Shown here one piece after another: positions 45,057-55,822 of a stretch of DNA of 64,000 nt. Made by a program: the position numbers and the translations under genes. Origin of the DNA: Alopecurus myosuroides (lineage: Eukaryota; Streptophyta; Magnoliopsida; Poales; Poaceae); contig CM054061.1 in the NCBI GenBank assembly GCA_028641055.1, positions 112,414,019 to 112,478,018 of the forward strand, written 5' to 3'. Below the pieces are notes generated by a model. That model worked only from the letters and a program-made list of their open reading frames with translations, did not search any database and was not told the DNA's origin. Positions within the stretch are counted from its first letter, which is position 1, and each line of letters begins with the position of its first letter.

Positions 45057-46146
45057 TCCAGTAGAAGGCCCTCGACAAATCTATCCTTAGTGCCCATGGT
45101 CTGTAAGTATTTATTTCTGTAACTAAGTCTCTAGCTAGCTCACCTCGTTCATTGCATTCATATAGTACGCTGATTATATTATAATTGCAGAATGAAGATT
45201 CTCGGATGCAAAAAGGACAAATATATGACATTGGGTTCATTGACACATATGTTGTTAATCATAAGACTCTTGAGCTAGCTCCCAAGGATACATAAGATAA
45301 TATTGTGAAGGCAATAAGGTTTCAAGAAAACAGAAGGGAAATACTAACCTTACAACCTCGGGTTAGTGTTACTGTGTTGTACACATTCTGTTTTCCTTAC
45401 TCGATGTTCAGTGTATAATTGATGAATTATGCGTGCGCAACTTCCACTTTATTCTGCTAATGTTTCAAGCTGACAAAGGAAAATTACTAGTAATGGACCC
45501 AAAATTTAAATCCCTTGAGGTCTGGGCGGACATGCAGGAAATGATCCAGCGGCAATTTTAATCTTTATATGTGGCACTATATCGACTACTTTGTTTCATT
45601 TTCTTATATCAAGTAATTGATAACTTTTTTTATTATTTTCTTTGCCAGGAAGCGCTTGAAAGAGGTTCACAAAAAAGGCCAGGGGTGAATGGAAATCGGA
45701 GCTTACATTTGAAATTTTGCAAGTAAGTACTACTATCCAGATCCGCGCATCTCCTTGATTCTAGTTTCGATACCATTATCATGGTTCATTATTATTCTTA
45801 TTCAAACCCTATTCTCGATAAGTGCTTGCAACAGGGAGACGGGAATAACTTATGTGGAAACTACGTCTGCAAGTTCATTCGTCAGACGACCTGTGATAAG
45901 GGCAGAGATTTAAACAAACTTCATGTAAGTCAGTCGTCAATTTTTTCTTATTACCATTTATTGTAGTTACTTAGTTTCATTAATATATATTGACCACTCT
46001 TCTGTATATTAGATCGAACGGCTCCGGGGCGGTCTTCTACCAAGGGACCGATACGAGCAATTCAGGAAGAAATTGTGGGCTTCTTAGATGCAGAGGTCCT
46101 CAATGTAAATGGAGAATACTATCGCCCTTACAACATGCTTGGATGA
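45057..46146 (+). pseudogene. CACTA-2 ORF, C-terminal ULP1-like protease part
   Basis: Continues the frame cut by A: KALDKSILSAHGL then a GTAAGT donor. Later exon-like pieces are KGQIYDIGFIDTYVVNHKTL (45211-45275), KGKLLVMDPKFKSLEVW, NNLCGNYVCKFIRQTT (45848-45895) and FLDAEVLNVNGEYYRP (46085-46130). The order and the LCGxYVCxFIR motif match the ULP1-type cysteine protease domain found in grass CACTA ORFs; the Cys that would be catalytic is kept. Spacer segments with GTAAGT/CAG borders look like introns. A stop in the DT-stop-DN segment near 45293 suggests decay. Confidence 0.7.
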
Positions 46147-46245
46147 ACTTGATTTTGTAATTGATTCAGCAGTCATGTAATATGCTCGAATACTTTGATT
46201 CTATAATATAAGTGTTGCTTCTTTTGCTATATATATGCATTAGTT

Positions 46246-46435
46246 ATTCACTCGTGGGTTCCATGAGGTACGGGGAGGGGCCACCGAGGCTCATCTCTTC
46301 TCGTGGGATCCGGGAGGTCCCGGGAGGGGTCACCGGGGCTCCTCTCTTCTCGTGGGATCCGCGAGGACCGTGGAATGGCCACCGGGGCCCCTCTCTTCTC
46401 CTGTGATCCGGGAGGTCCGTGGGTATCATACAATC
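46246..46435 (+). repeat. 49-base tandem repeat, about four copies
   Basis: TCGTGGG starts at 46252, 46301 and 46350, and the related CTCTTCTC at 46295, 46344 and 46393, giving a period of 49. GC-rich units contain GGGATCCGGGAGGTCC. It lies 3' of the CACTA-2 ORF, within the element. Confidence 0.85.
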
Positions 46436-46479
46436 GAATGGATCGCAAAACATAAAATAAAACGGAAAAAAAATAGAAA

Positions 46480-46716
46480 AAAACTTTGTCGCGACAAAGG
46501 GGTCATTCATCCCGTTTTGTGGTAAGAACCAAGACAAATAGCCCCTGGCCAGCTCATGCACGCCGTGCCACGTGGGCCACCCCAGGCATCCCGGGTGCTA
46601 GGACAACCGGGACGACTTGGTGTGGGCCATTTGTCCCGGCTACCCCATCCCGGTTGCACAACCGGGATGCATGGTACATAAAAACCGGGATTGTTGGCCC
46701 CTCTTCTAGCAGTTCA
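46480..46716 (+). repeat. CACTA-2 3' subterminal repeats and degenerate end
   Basis: Several CCGGGAT, ATCCCGG and TTTGTCGCGACAAA motifs in both orientations occur between 46489 and 46690. CTCTTCTAGCAG near 46700-46712 is close to the TTTCTACTAGTG end of CACTA-1. No exact CACTA terminus is visible. Confidence 0.55.
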
Positions 46717-49700
46717 CTTCCGGCTCATCTACGTAGAGAGGGCAGAACGACAGTTCCATCTTTTTCCCCAACGGGTCTAGGGTTTCTCCGGAGAGGGTCT
46801 CTAGAGTATATGAATGCCACCAAATCACATGGTAGGACATACCATGTGCGTTACATTGTGGCATGGATCTTGAATTACAAATATTCCCTCACTCTCTGTG
46901 TTAAGGCTTCACCGGCGACGGATTCTCTCTAGCGGGTTCGATGACTACTTAGAACCCCAAACTCCCGGATCTGTCGGAACGGAGGAAATCTTTCCTACAG
47001 GTGGGGCCTAAAATTTCCTTGGGTGTTTCTTGGAACTAAACCTAACCCAATCAAGCAATTGGTTCCACTTTGCTACCCCCTTTCGTCTCATGTAGGGGGG
47101 CCATAACGATAGTTCCATCTTTTCCCCCAAAGGGCTAGGGTTTCTCCGAAGAGGGGCTACGGAGCGTCTGAATGCCGCCACAACACATGGTATTCCATAC
47201 CATGTGTGTTAGTGTGTCATGGGTCTTGTATGCCCAATATTCCCTCACTCTCTATGTTAGGGCTTCACCATCGTCGGATTCTCTCTTGCGGGTTCCAACA
47301 CTACTTAGAGCCCGAAAATCCCGGATGCGATGGAACGAGGGGAATCTTTCAAAGAGGTGATACCTATAATTGTCTTGGGTGTTCCTTGGGACTAACCTAA
47401 TACAACAAAGAAATTGGTTCCACTTTTCTACCCCCTTCCGGCTGACGTAGAGGTGTAGTTCCGCCTTTTTCCCCGGTGGGGCAAGGGTTTGTCCGGAGAG
47501 AGGCTCCAGAGCATCTGAATGCCACCAAATCCCATGGTATGCCATACCATGTGCGTTATAGTGTGTCATGGGTTCTGGATTCCCAATATTCCCTCACTCT
47601 CTATATTAGGGCTTCACCGACGTCATATTCTCTATGGCGGGCTCTAGGACTACCTAGAGCCCGAAACTCCCGGATCTGTCGGAACGTTGGGAATCTTGCC
47701 AAGAGGGGCTCTACCATTGTACTGGGTGTTCCTTGGGCCTAACCTAACACAACCAAGCTATTGGTTCCACTTTTCTACCCCCTTCCAGCTCACATAGCGG
47801 GTCTAGAACGGCGGTTCCGTATTTTTCCCCAACGGGGGTAGGGTTTCTCCAGAGAGGGGCTCCAGAGCGTCTGAACGCCACAAAATCCAATGATAGGACA
47901 TACCATGTGTGTTATAGTGTGGTATGGGTATTGGATGCCGAATATTCCCTCAGTATCCGTGTTAAGGCTTCACCGGCGTCGGATTCACTCTAGCGGGTTC
48001 CACGACTACTTAGAGCCCGAAACTCCCGGATATTTCAGAACGGGGGGAATCTTGCCAAGAGGTGGGTCCTAACATTTCCATTGGTGTTCCTTTGACCGAA
48101 ATATAACACAATCAAGAAAATTGGTTCCACTTTTCTACCCCCTTCCAGCTCACGTAGAGGGGCTAGAACGATAGTTTCCTCTTTTCCCCCAAGGGGCCGG
48201 GCTAGGCTTTCTTCGGAGAGTGGCTACCTACAGAGAGTCTGAATGCGGCCAAAACAAATGGTATTCCATAACATGTGTGTTATAGTGTGTCATGTTTCTT
48301 GTATTCCAAATATTCCGTCACTCTCTGTGTTAGGGCATAACCGTCGTCGAATTCTCTCTGGCCTAAACTCCCGGATTTGATGGAACCAGGGGAATCTTGA
48401 GAAGAGGTTGGCCCTACCATTTTCCGGGTGTTCCTTGCGAGTAAAATAACACAACCAAGAAATTGGTTCCACTTTTGTACCTCCTTCCGGCTCACGTAGA
48501 GGGGCCAGAACGGCAGTTCCGCCATCTTCCCCAACGGGGCTTGGGTTTGTCCGGAGAGGGGCTCCGGAGCGTCTGAATGCCAGCAAAGCCCAGGGTATGC
48601 CATACCATGTGTATTACAGTGTGTCTTTGGTCTTGTATTCCAAATATTCCCTCACTCTCTGTGTTAGGGCTTCGTCGACGTCAGATTCTCTTTGGCGGGC
48701 TCTAGGACTACTTAGAAACCGAAACTCCCTAATCTGAAAAAATGGGAGGAATCTTGCCAAAAGGTGGGCTCTACCATTTTCTTGGGTGTTCCTAGGGCCT
48801 AACCTAACCAATCAATTGGTTCCACTTTTCTATCCCCTTCCGGCTCATGTTCGTAGAGAGGCGAGAACGGCAGTTCTCCCTAGAGGGGATAGGGTTTCTC
48901 CGGAGAGGGTCTCCAGAGACTTCGAATGCCACCACAACTTATGGTATGACTTAACATGTGTGTGAGAGTGTGGCATGGGTCTTGGCTGCCAAAGATTCCA
49001 TCACACTTTGTGTTAGGGCTTCACGGCGTCGGATTCTCTCTCGCGTGTTCCAGGACTACTTAAAGCCCGAAACTCCCGGATCTATCGGACCGAGGGGAAT
49101 CTTCAGAAGAGGTGGGACCTACCATTATCTTGGGTGTTCCTTGGGTCTAACCTAACACAACCAAGCAATTGGTTCCACTTTGCTACCCCCTTTCGTCTCA
49201 TGTAGGGGGGCCATAACGATAGTTCCATCTTTTTCCCCAAAGGGCTAGGGTTTCTCCGAAGAGGGGCTACGGAGCGTCTGAATGCCGCCACAACACATGG
49301 TATTCCATACCATGTGTGTTAGTGTGTCATGGGTCTTGTATTCCCAATATTCCCTCACTCTCTATGTTAGGGCTTCACCATCGTCGGATTCTCTCTTGCG
49401 GGTTCCAACACTACTTAGAGCCCGAAAATCCCGGATGCGATGGAACGAGGGGAATCTTTCAAAGAGGTGATACCTATAATTGTCTTGGGTGTTCCTTGGG
49501 ACTAACCTAATACAACAAAGAAATTGGTTCCACTTTTCTACCCCCTTCCGGCTGACGTAGAGGTGTAGTTCCGCCTTTTTCCCCGGTGGGGCAAGGGTTT
49601 GTCCGGAGAGAGGCTCCAGAGCATCTGAATGCTACCAAATCCCATGGTATGCCATACCATGTGCGTTATAGTGTGTCATGGGTTCTGGATTCCCAATATT

Positions 49701-51455
49701 CCCTCACTCTCTATATTAGGGCTTCACCGACGTCATATTCTCTATGGCGGGCTCTAGGACTACCTAGAGCCCGAAACTCCCGGATCTGTCGGAACGTTGG
49801 GAATCTTGCCAAGAGGGGCTCTACCATTGTACTGGGTGTTCCTTGGGCCTAACCTAACACAACCAAGCTATTGGTTCCACTTTTCTACCCCCTTCCAGCT
49901 CACATAGCGGGTCTAGAATGGCGGTTCCGTATTTTTCCCCAACGGGGGTAGGGTTTCTCCAGAGAGGGGCTCCAGAGCGTCTGAACGCCACAAAATCCAA
50001 TGATAGGACATACCATGTGTGTTATAGTGTGGTATGGGTATTGGATGCCGAATATTCCCTCAGTATCCGTGTTAAGGCTTCACCGGCGTCGGATTCACCC
50101 TAGCGGGTTCCACGACTACTTAGAGCCCGAAACTCCCGGATATTTCAGAACAGGGGGAATCTTGCCAAGAGGTGGGTCCTAACATTTCCATTGGTGTTCC
50201 TTTGACCGAAATATAACACAATCAAGAAAATTGGTTCCACTTTTCTACCCCCTTCCAGCTCACGTAGAGGGGCTAGAACGATAGTTTCCTCTTTCCCCCA
50301 AGGGGCCGGGCTAGGCTTTCTTCGGAGAGTGGCTACCTACAGAGTGTCTGAATGCGGCCAAAACAAATGGTATTCCATAACATGTGTGTTATAGTGTGTC
50401 ATGTTTCTTGTATTCCAAATATTCCGTCACTCTCTGTGTTAGGGCATAACCGTCGTCGAATTCTCTCTGGCCTAAACTCGGATTTGATGGAACCAGGGGA
50501 ATCTTGAGAAGAGGTTGGCCCTACCATTTTCCGGGTGTTCCTTGCGAGTAAAATAACACAACCAAGAAATTGGTTCCACTTTTGTACCTCCTTCCGGCTC
50601 ACGTAGAGGGGCCAGAACGGCAGTTCCGCCATCTTCCCCAACGGGGCTTGGGTTTGTCCGGAGAGGGGCTCCGGAGCGTCTGAATGCCAGCAAAGCCCAG
50701 GGTATGCCATACCATGTGTATTACAGTGTGTCTTTGGTCTTGTATTCCAAATATTCCCTCACTCTCTGTGTTAGGGCTTCGTCGACGTCAGATTCTCTTT
50801 GGCGGGCTCTAGGACTACTTAGAAACCGAAACTCCCTAATCTGAAAAAATGGGAGGAATCTTGCCAAAAGGTGGGCTCTACCATTTTCTTGGGTGTTCCT
50901 AGGGCCTAACCTAACCAATCAATTGGTTCCACTTTTCTATCCCCTTCCGGCTCATGTTCGTAGAGAGGCGAGAACGGCAGTTCTCCCTAGAGGGGATAGG
51001 GTTTCTCCGGAGAGGTTCTCCAGAGACTTCGAATGCCACCACAACTTATGGTATGACTTAACATGTGTGTGAGAGTGTGGCATGGGTCTTGGCTGCCAAA
51101 GATTCCATCACACTTTGTGTTAGGGCTTCACGGCGTCGGATTCTCTCTCGCGTGTTCCAGGACTACTTAAAGCCCGAAACTCCCGGATCTATCGGACCGA
51201 GGGGAATCTTCAGAAGAGGTGGGACCTACCATTATCTTGGGTGTTCCTTGGGTCTAACCTAACACAACCAAGCAATTGGTTCCACTTTGCTACCCCCTTT
51301 CGTCTCACGTAGAGGGGCCAGAACGACAATTCCACCTTTTTCCCCAGCGGGGCTAGGGTTTCTCCGTAGAGGGGCTCCGGAGCGTCTGAATGCCACCACA
51401 GCACACGGTTGGAGTCTGGCATTGGTCTTGGATTCCCAAGATTACCTCACTCCCC
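46717..51455 (+). repeat. Tandem array of ~350-bp monomers
   Basis: Thirteen complete monomers plus a partial one. Monomers start (at CTTCCGGCTCA or a variant) at 46717, 47080, 47435, 47782, 48142, 48484, 48837, 49190, 49545, 49892, 50252, 50591, 50944 and 51297, so lengths are 339-363. Shared landmarks are GGGTTTCTCCGGAGAGGGGC, a CATGGTAT/ATACCATG dyad, ATTCCCTCACTCTCTGTGTT and ATTGGTTCCACTTTTCTACC. Reading frames inside are short and inconsistent, so it is non-coding. CACTA-3 cuts the last monomer, so the array may continue beyond it. Confidence 0.95.
47080..51296 (+). repeat. Higher-order duplication: six-monomer block repeated
   Basis: Monomers starting at 47080-48837 reappear at 49190-50944 with an offset of 2107-2110 bases and only scattered differences, whereas neighbouring monomers within a block differ a lot. 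This is a recent duplication of a 2.1-kb six-monomer unit, as in higher-order satellite repeats. Confidence 0.95.
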
Positions 51456-51800
51456 CACTACTAGGGAAATGGCTATAGCAGTAAACTATACCGCATGCAA
51501 ACTCCCTGCGCCTGCGCTAATTAGCGGTGGTGAACGAGAAGCAGATGTGCCTGGGGTAAGTAAGTTACCCCAGGCGAACAGGCAGTAGATGCGTCTGGGG
51601 TAAAAGGTGGCAGGGGCACCCCCTGGCACTGTGCCTCTACCGCAGGCGAATATTGACCCGTTCGCCTGCGCTAAAGCTCCCTAGCACTGGCGAATAAAAG
51701 CGGACGTGCATGTGGTAACCCTAGCCCCCTGCACCACCCCATTGCGCAGGTGCATAAGGAAACCAGTTCGCCTGTGGTAAGTTCTGGGCTCAATAAGTGC
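51456..51800 (+). repeat. CACTA-3 terminal and subterminal repeats
   Basis: Terminal CACTACTAGGGAAA, then repeated TTCGCCTGCGCTAA / GCGCAGGTG-type motifs in both orientations (for example 51655-51680, 51745-51780). Confidence 0.85.
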
Positions 51801-52358
51801 GGCCAGCCACCCACCACCACCCCTATCCACCACAGTCACTCACTCCCTACTCCAACCTCGACCCATTAGTGCTCCAAGCTCAATCCCCCACACCCGTCCA
51901 CCATTTTTAGCTAATTTAACCAATCATGTTTGATATATTTTAGCTAGTACGCTACCCCAATTGCCCTCTTCCAAATCTCTCCACTAGATCTACTAACCGG
52001 ACACTAGATCTCACCACAAATGCACCACTAGATACTTCTAGATCTATCACTCTCTTATCGATCGTCTCTCCGGTGATCTTTCACGTCGTCATCGCGTTAT
52101 ATATTTTGCATTGTGTGTCATCTTAATATGTGCGTGAGATTGGTTGGTGGAGGATGACTCGATCTATTTTGCATTTTATTGTGTTGCCATGAGGATGAGT
52201 TGCCAAGGTTTTTCCGAAATGTTGATTCATTTCCGTTCCGGCAAATTTCTGGCGCTCCTCGTTATACTTTTTGTAGCAAAGGTCATGCCGAAATTTTTCG
52301 TGAAAACCGGATCTATTTAATGAAACCTCTCTTGCCTTTTGCAACAAAGGTCATTGCG
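51801..52358 (+). other. CACTA-3 leader, no coding sequence recognised
   Basis: Leader-like sequence between the subterminal repeats and the transposase start. CT-rich around 51810-52100. An open frame from 52179 is in the transposase frame but does not resemble the family before about 52359. Confidence 0.5.
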
Positions 52359-53684
52359 ATGAGGACAAGCGTGGTGCATAGATACGTGCGACGCTCGACG
52401 GCCGACATGCATCGAAACAATCGCACCGAGATAGAGTGTCCGTGTTGAAAATGCAAGTTAGGGTCCTTGTTCAAACCAGATTCTGGTAATGTGGAGAAGC
52501 ACCTGCTCAGGTATAGTTTCATGCAGGGCCACACTAAGTGGATAGATGATGATGAAGACGATGATCACGTCGAGACCAATGGGGCGGCAACATGTGAAGA
52601 TGAGGAAGAGTCTGAACATGGCAATGGAGAGGACGAAGAGGCTGCCGAGGGAGACGACTATGAAGAAGAAGGGAGTCATGGTGATCAACAACATGTAGAA
52701 GATGAGGACATGAACACTCCGCCAACTTCAGCCGTGCGGGACCCTCATGTTCAAGAGCTTCTTCTCAACACGTGGACCAACGCCAGACGTAAATCTAAGA
52801 TCACGCAACTAGAGATAGACTCTGCAACTCCGTTGTATGACACAAGTCGCGGGACGGAGGAGTCACGCTTCAGAGTAGCTCTCGATCTTCTAGAGATGAA
52901 GGCAAAACAAGGATGGACCGACATAAGCATGGACGATCTTATGCGATACCTGAAGACGCACTTACCTGAAGTGAACACATGTGCTAGTAGTCTACAGGAG
53001 GCCAAGAAAATCGTGTGCCCCCTCGATTTTTACCGCACACAAAATACCACGCTTGCGTCCGTGACTACATAATTTATCGTAACGAGCACGCGGACCATAT
53101 CAAATGTCCAGTGTGCGGTGCTGATCGTTACAAGAGGGGGGAAAAGAAAGCTCCTAGGAAAGTTGTGTGGTACTTTCCACTCATTCCCCGTCTGCAGCGG
53201 TACTTCGTGGACCCCAAGAAAGCAAAGCTCATGCGCTGGCACGTGGACAGAAAGAAGGCGGTGCTGAGTGATCTAGAACGTGTTGAAAAACCAATGCTAA
53301 CACACCCTTCGGATGCACGTCAGTGGAAAGCATTAGACGCATTCGATGAAGAATTCTTGAACGATCCAAGGAACATCAGGCTTGGTGCGAGCACCGAGGG
53401 TCTCAATCCGTTTGGCAACCAGAGCAGCAAACATAGAACCTGGCCCGTGTTTGTATGGATGTACAACCTCCCCCCGTGGTTGTGTCTGAAGAGGAAGTAC
53501 ATACACATGAGTATGCTAATTCAAGGGCCGACCCAGCCATGGAGCGATATCAACCTGTATCTCGAGCTATTGAAGGAGGAGTTAGACACGTTGTTGGAGG
53601 AAGGGGTGGAAACATGGGACGCCTTCAAAGAAGAACTTTTTTGTATGTGAGCCGCTCGGATCACGACGGTGCAGGACTTTCTTG
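52359..53684 (+). pseudogene. CACTA-3 TNP2 transposase, truncated by CACTA-4
   Basis: The N-terminal transposase-associated domain has NRTEIECPC, then a TGA at 52446, then KCK and RYSFMQGHTKW. An acidic linker follows. The frame changes near 53030 and continues with YIIYRNEHADHIKCPVCGAD, KLMRWHVDRK, GASTEGLNPFGNQSSKHRTW, YNLPPWLCLKRKY and WSDINLYLELLKEEL. A stop at 53648 is followed by ITTVQDFL, where the CACTA-4 terminus interrupts the protein. Family assignment is clear. The copy is dead. Confidence 0.9.
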
Positions 53685-53990
53685 CACTACTAGGGAAAAG
53701 GTCATGCGTGACGCACCAGTATCCTTTATCCGTGACGCACCGTGGCGCATCACGGCTCTCACGCCGCGCCTATAGAGTTAGCCGTGATGCACCTGCTAGG
53801 TGCGCCACGCCTATCTATACCCGTGGCGCATGGCCGCGGTGCGCCACGGCTACGGGTGGTGCGCCACACCTAAGTTACACTGGTGCGCCACGCCTAACCT
53901 TACAGGTGCGCCGCGCCTATATGCTGCCTCCACGGCTAAGTTGCCTGGTGCGCCACGCCTATTCGTTAGGTGCGTCACGGCTATATTATG
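53685..53990 (-). repeat. CACTA-4 terminal and subterminal repeats
   Basis: The motif GGTGCGCCACGCCTA and variants (GTGCGCCACGGCT, GTGACGCACC) occur about ten times between 53705 and 53985, in a regular spacing typical of CACTA transposase binding regions. Confidence 0.9.
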
Positions 53991-54282
53991 CTGTATTTTT
54001 TTTAAATACACATTGTCATATTTATACAAATATATACAGCTCAAATACAGAAGAATATAAGTAGACAAAATGGACCAAAATAGTTATAAGACAAACAAAT
54101 AATATATCATAGTCGATCATACTGCTTAGAATTCCGAATAGCTACATCAAACAGTTGATTATCAATACAAAGTGTTCATCAGAGCCAAATAGATACATCA
54201 GACAGTTAATCATCCGGACCGATTACATCGATCGATCCTTCATCATCGTTAGAAGTGACCGATCTAGTCGCCGATAACCTAA
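53991..54282. other. CACTA-4 AT-rich non-coding segment
   Basis: AT-rich sequence next to the subterminal repeats. It probably contains the 3' end of the minus-strand genes. Nothing else is seen. Confidence 0.5.
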
Positions 54283-54534
54283 TCATCTAGCTAGGAACCA
54301 TAGCATGACGAGTGAGGCGACGGCGACAAGAGCAGCGGCGAGGGTCTTCATCCACTTGTTCTTCTTCTTCTTCTGTTCCTCGAGATGGATGAATCACCTA
54401 GCTTCCTCCGCCACTCTTGTGTTGTAGGATTTGTAGGCATTGCCCCTGAACTTGTTCACCTGCTCGAAGCAGTCTTCCCAGTGATCGTAGACTCCTGGAA
54501 CCCTGTCTCTAAACACCACGTAGCACCTCGGCAT
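54283..54534 (-). pseudogene. Small RNase H1-type hybrid-binding domain protein with C-terminal membrane segment
   Basis: 84 codons on the minus strand, start at 54534. Residues 1-46 (CYVVFRDRVPGVYDHWEDC, then FRGNAYKSY) match the RNase H1 N-terminal/viroplasmin fold, which binds RNA-DNA hybrids: aromatic residues, G-V/I-Y and the W-E/D-E-C block are all present. Codon 47 is TGA (54394-54396), one base from CGA. After it comes a basic stretch (QKKKKNKWMKT) and a hydrophobic segment (LAAALVAVASLVMLWFLA) suggesting a tail anchor. There is no RNase H catalytic domain. Its place beside the CACTA end suggests an accessory gene of the element. Confidence 0.7.
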
Positions 54535-54674
54535 CTGTAATGACAAGAAAGAAAACCAAAAACAATAGTTTTAAACATGTCTGCAATAAATAGTAAATTG
54601 AGAAATGTGACATAAATAAGATGAAACTTAAACACAAAGGATCAAATTGGCCCTTCATATCTTGTGCCTGTTAC

Positions 54675-54993
54675 GAGGTAGTACACGTGATAGCGATCCG
54701 GAGAAGGATCAAGACAAGGGTTTCTGAACTTCGTTGAAACTAAACAAAATCACATACGTAAGTGTTTGTGAGATCCGAACAAAGTTGGACCATTTCGTGC
54801 ACATACAGAATGGGGATATTCTCCATAGCCCCGTCCGGGCCTATGAAAAATATCCCTATTACGTATATGTACCAAACAGTGCAACTCAGTGCTGATCTCC
54901 CTAACAATAATATTACATATACGACGTTCCTTAGTTCCAACCGAAACCCTCATATTCATCCTTTTCCCGGATTACCACCGCCTGTAGTACCTC
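54675..54993. repeat. Large inverted repeat, copy 1
   Basis: The left arm begins GAGGTAGTACACGTGATAG and the right arm ends CGCCTGTAGTACCTC. The arms (about 140-150 bases) pair imperfectly around a centre near 54835. It is more diverged than copy 2. Confidence 0.75.
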
Positions 54994-55060
54994 TTAACAG
55001 GAACAAGATGGTCGTCGGGCCTTGATGTGAAGTTGGACCTTCACATTTTGTGCTTGCTAC

Positions 55061-55379
55061 GAGGTAGTACACGTGATGGTGATCCGGGAAAAGGACGAAG
55101 ACAAGGGTTTCTGGAAATCTTTGAAACTAAACAAAATCAAATATGTAATATCGTGAGGTCCGAACAAGGTTAGACCCTTTTGTCCACGTACATAATGGGG
55201 ACATTCTACATAACCGCGGAAGAGATTTCTGAGGAATGTCACAATTACGTATGTGGACAAAAGGGTTCAACTTCGTTCGGATCTCACGATATTACATATG
55301 TGATGCTATTTAGTTCCAAAGAAATCCAAAAACCCTCATCTTCCTCCTTTCCCCGGATCACCACCGCCTGTAGTACCTC
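55061..55379. repeat. Large inverted repeat, copy 2
   Basis: The left arm starts GAGGTAGTACACGTGATGG. The right arm is its imperfect reverse complement, ending CGCCTGTAGTACCTC. The inner parts also pair (ATGTAATATCGTGAGGTCCG with CGGATCTCACGATATTACAT). A transcript would fold into a hairpin of about 130-150 bp, which could feed small-RNA production. Offset to copy 1 is 386 bases. Confidence 0.8.
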
Positions 55380-55822
55380 TTAACAGGAACAGATGGTCAT
55401 CGGTCTGTGTGCCTCATATTTAGGGTGGACACATACAAGCAGCCTTGGTGGACCGGGTGCGCCAAGTGGGATGCACAAGATCCTAACTTTGTGAAAATCA
55501 CAAGGCGCACCAGACCACCAAGGTCATCTTAGTGTGAACCAACTCTTGTAATCATCGGCATTTAATTATTCAAAAGATCGAACGAACATCACAAGTAGGA
55601 CAACAATAATAAAAAAAGATAATTAAGCATTGAAATAATTGAGCATCTGTTACACGATGGACGATTCATGACCCTAAGGATTGAGTTCAACTAATTTCGG
55701 AAAATGTAGCAAGCCTTATAGTAGTTCTCACTCCTTCTGACTCATCCGCCTAGTGATTACAACGGGACAGCCCTTCGGAGTGATGAAGGGCATGTCGTCA
55801 CATGCAGTAGCTAGGTAGGTAT
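55380..55822. other. CACTA-4 non-coding segment
   Basis: No gene seen. It contains the small imperfect inverted pair GGTGGACC...GGTCTGGTGCGCC-like motifs (55440-55530) and AT-rich DNA. Confidence 0.4.

Larger units (their letters stand above)
2684..46716 (+). mobile_element. CACTA-2: En/Spm-like element split by a nested retrotransposon stack
   Basis: Plus-strand coding of the CACTA-associated ORF starts at 2684, is interrupted at 5346 by element A, and resumes at 45057 in the expected protein region. It ends with a ULP1-like protease motif near 45850-46146. The 3' side (46480-46716) has subterminal CCGGGAT/ATCCCGG motifs resembling those of CACTA-1, and ends in a degenerate TTCTAGCAG-like terminus. 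The exact 5' end is not found; 2684 marks only the first coding base. No TNP2 transposase was found in this copy, so it is either non-autonomous or truncated. Confidence 0.65.
51456..53684 (+). mobile_element. CACTA-3: En/Spm-like element, 5' part
   Basis: Begins CACTACTAGGGAAATGG at 51456, inside the tandem array. Subterminal repeats follow, then a TNP2 transposase on the plus strand. It is interrupted at 53685 by CACTA-4; the rest lies beyond the window or beyond the nested elements. Confidence 0.9.

Noticed and set aside
46717..51455. Possible CRISPR-like array
   Set aside because: Repeats are long monomers without unique spacers, and the sequence is clearly plant repeat DNA.
47172..51478. 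Many short open frames in the tandem array
   Set aside because: They recur with the monomer period but change frame between monomers and have no coding character.
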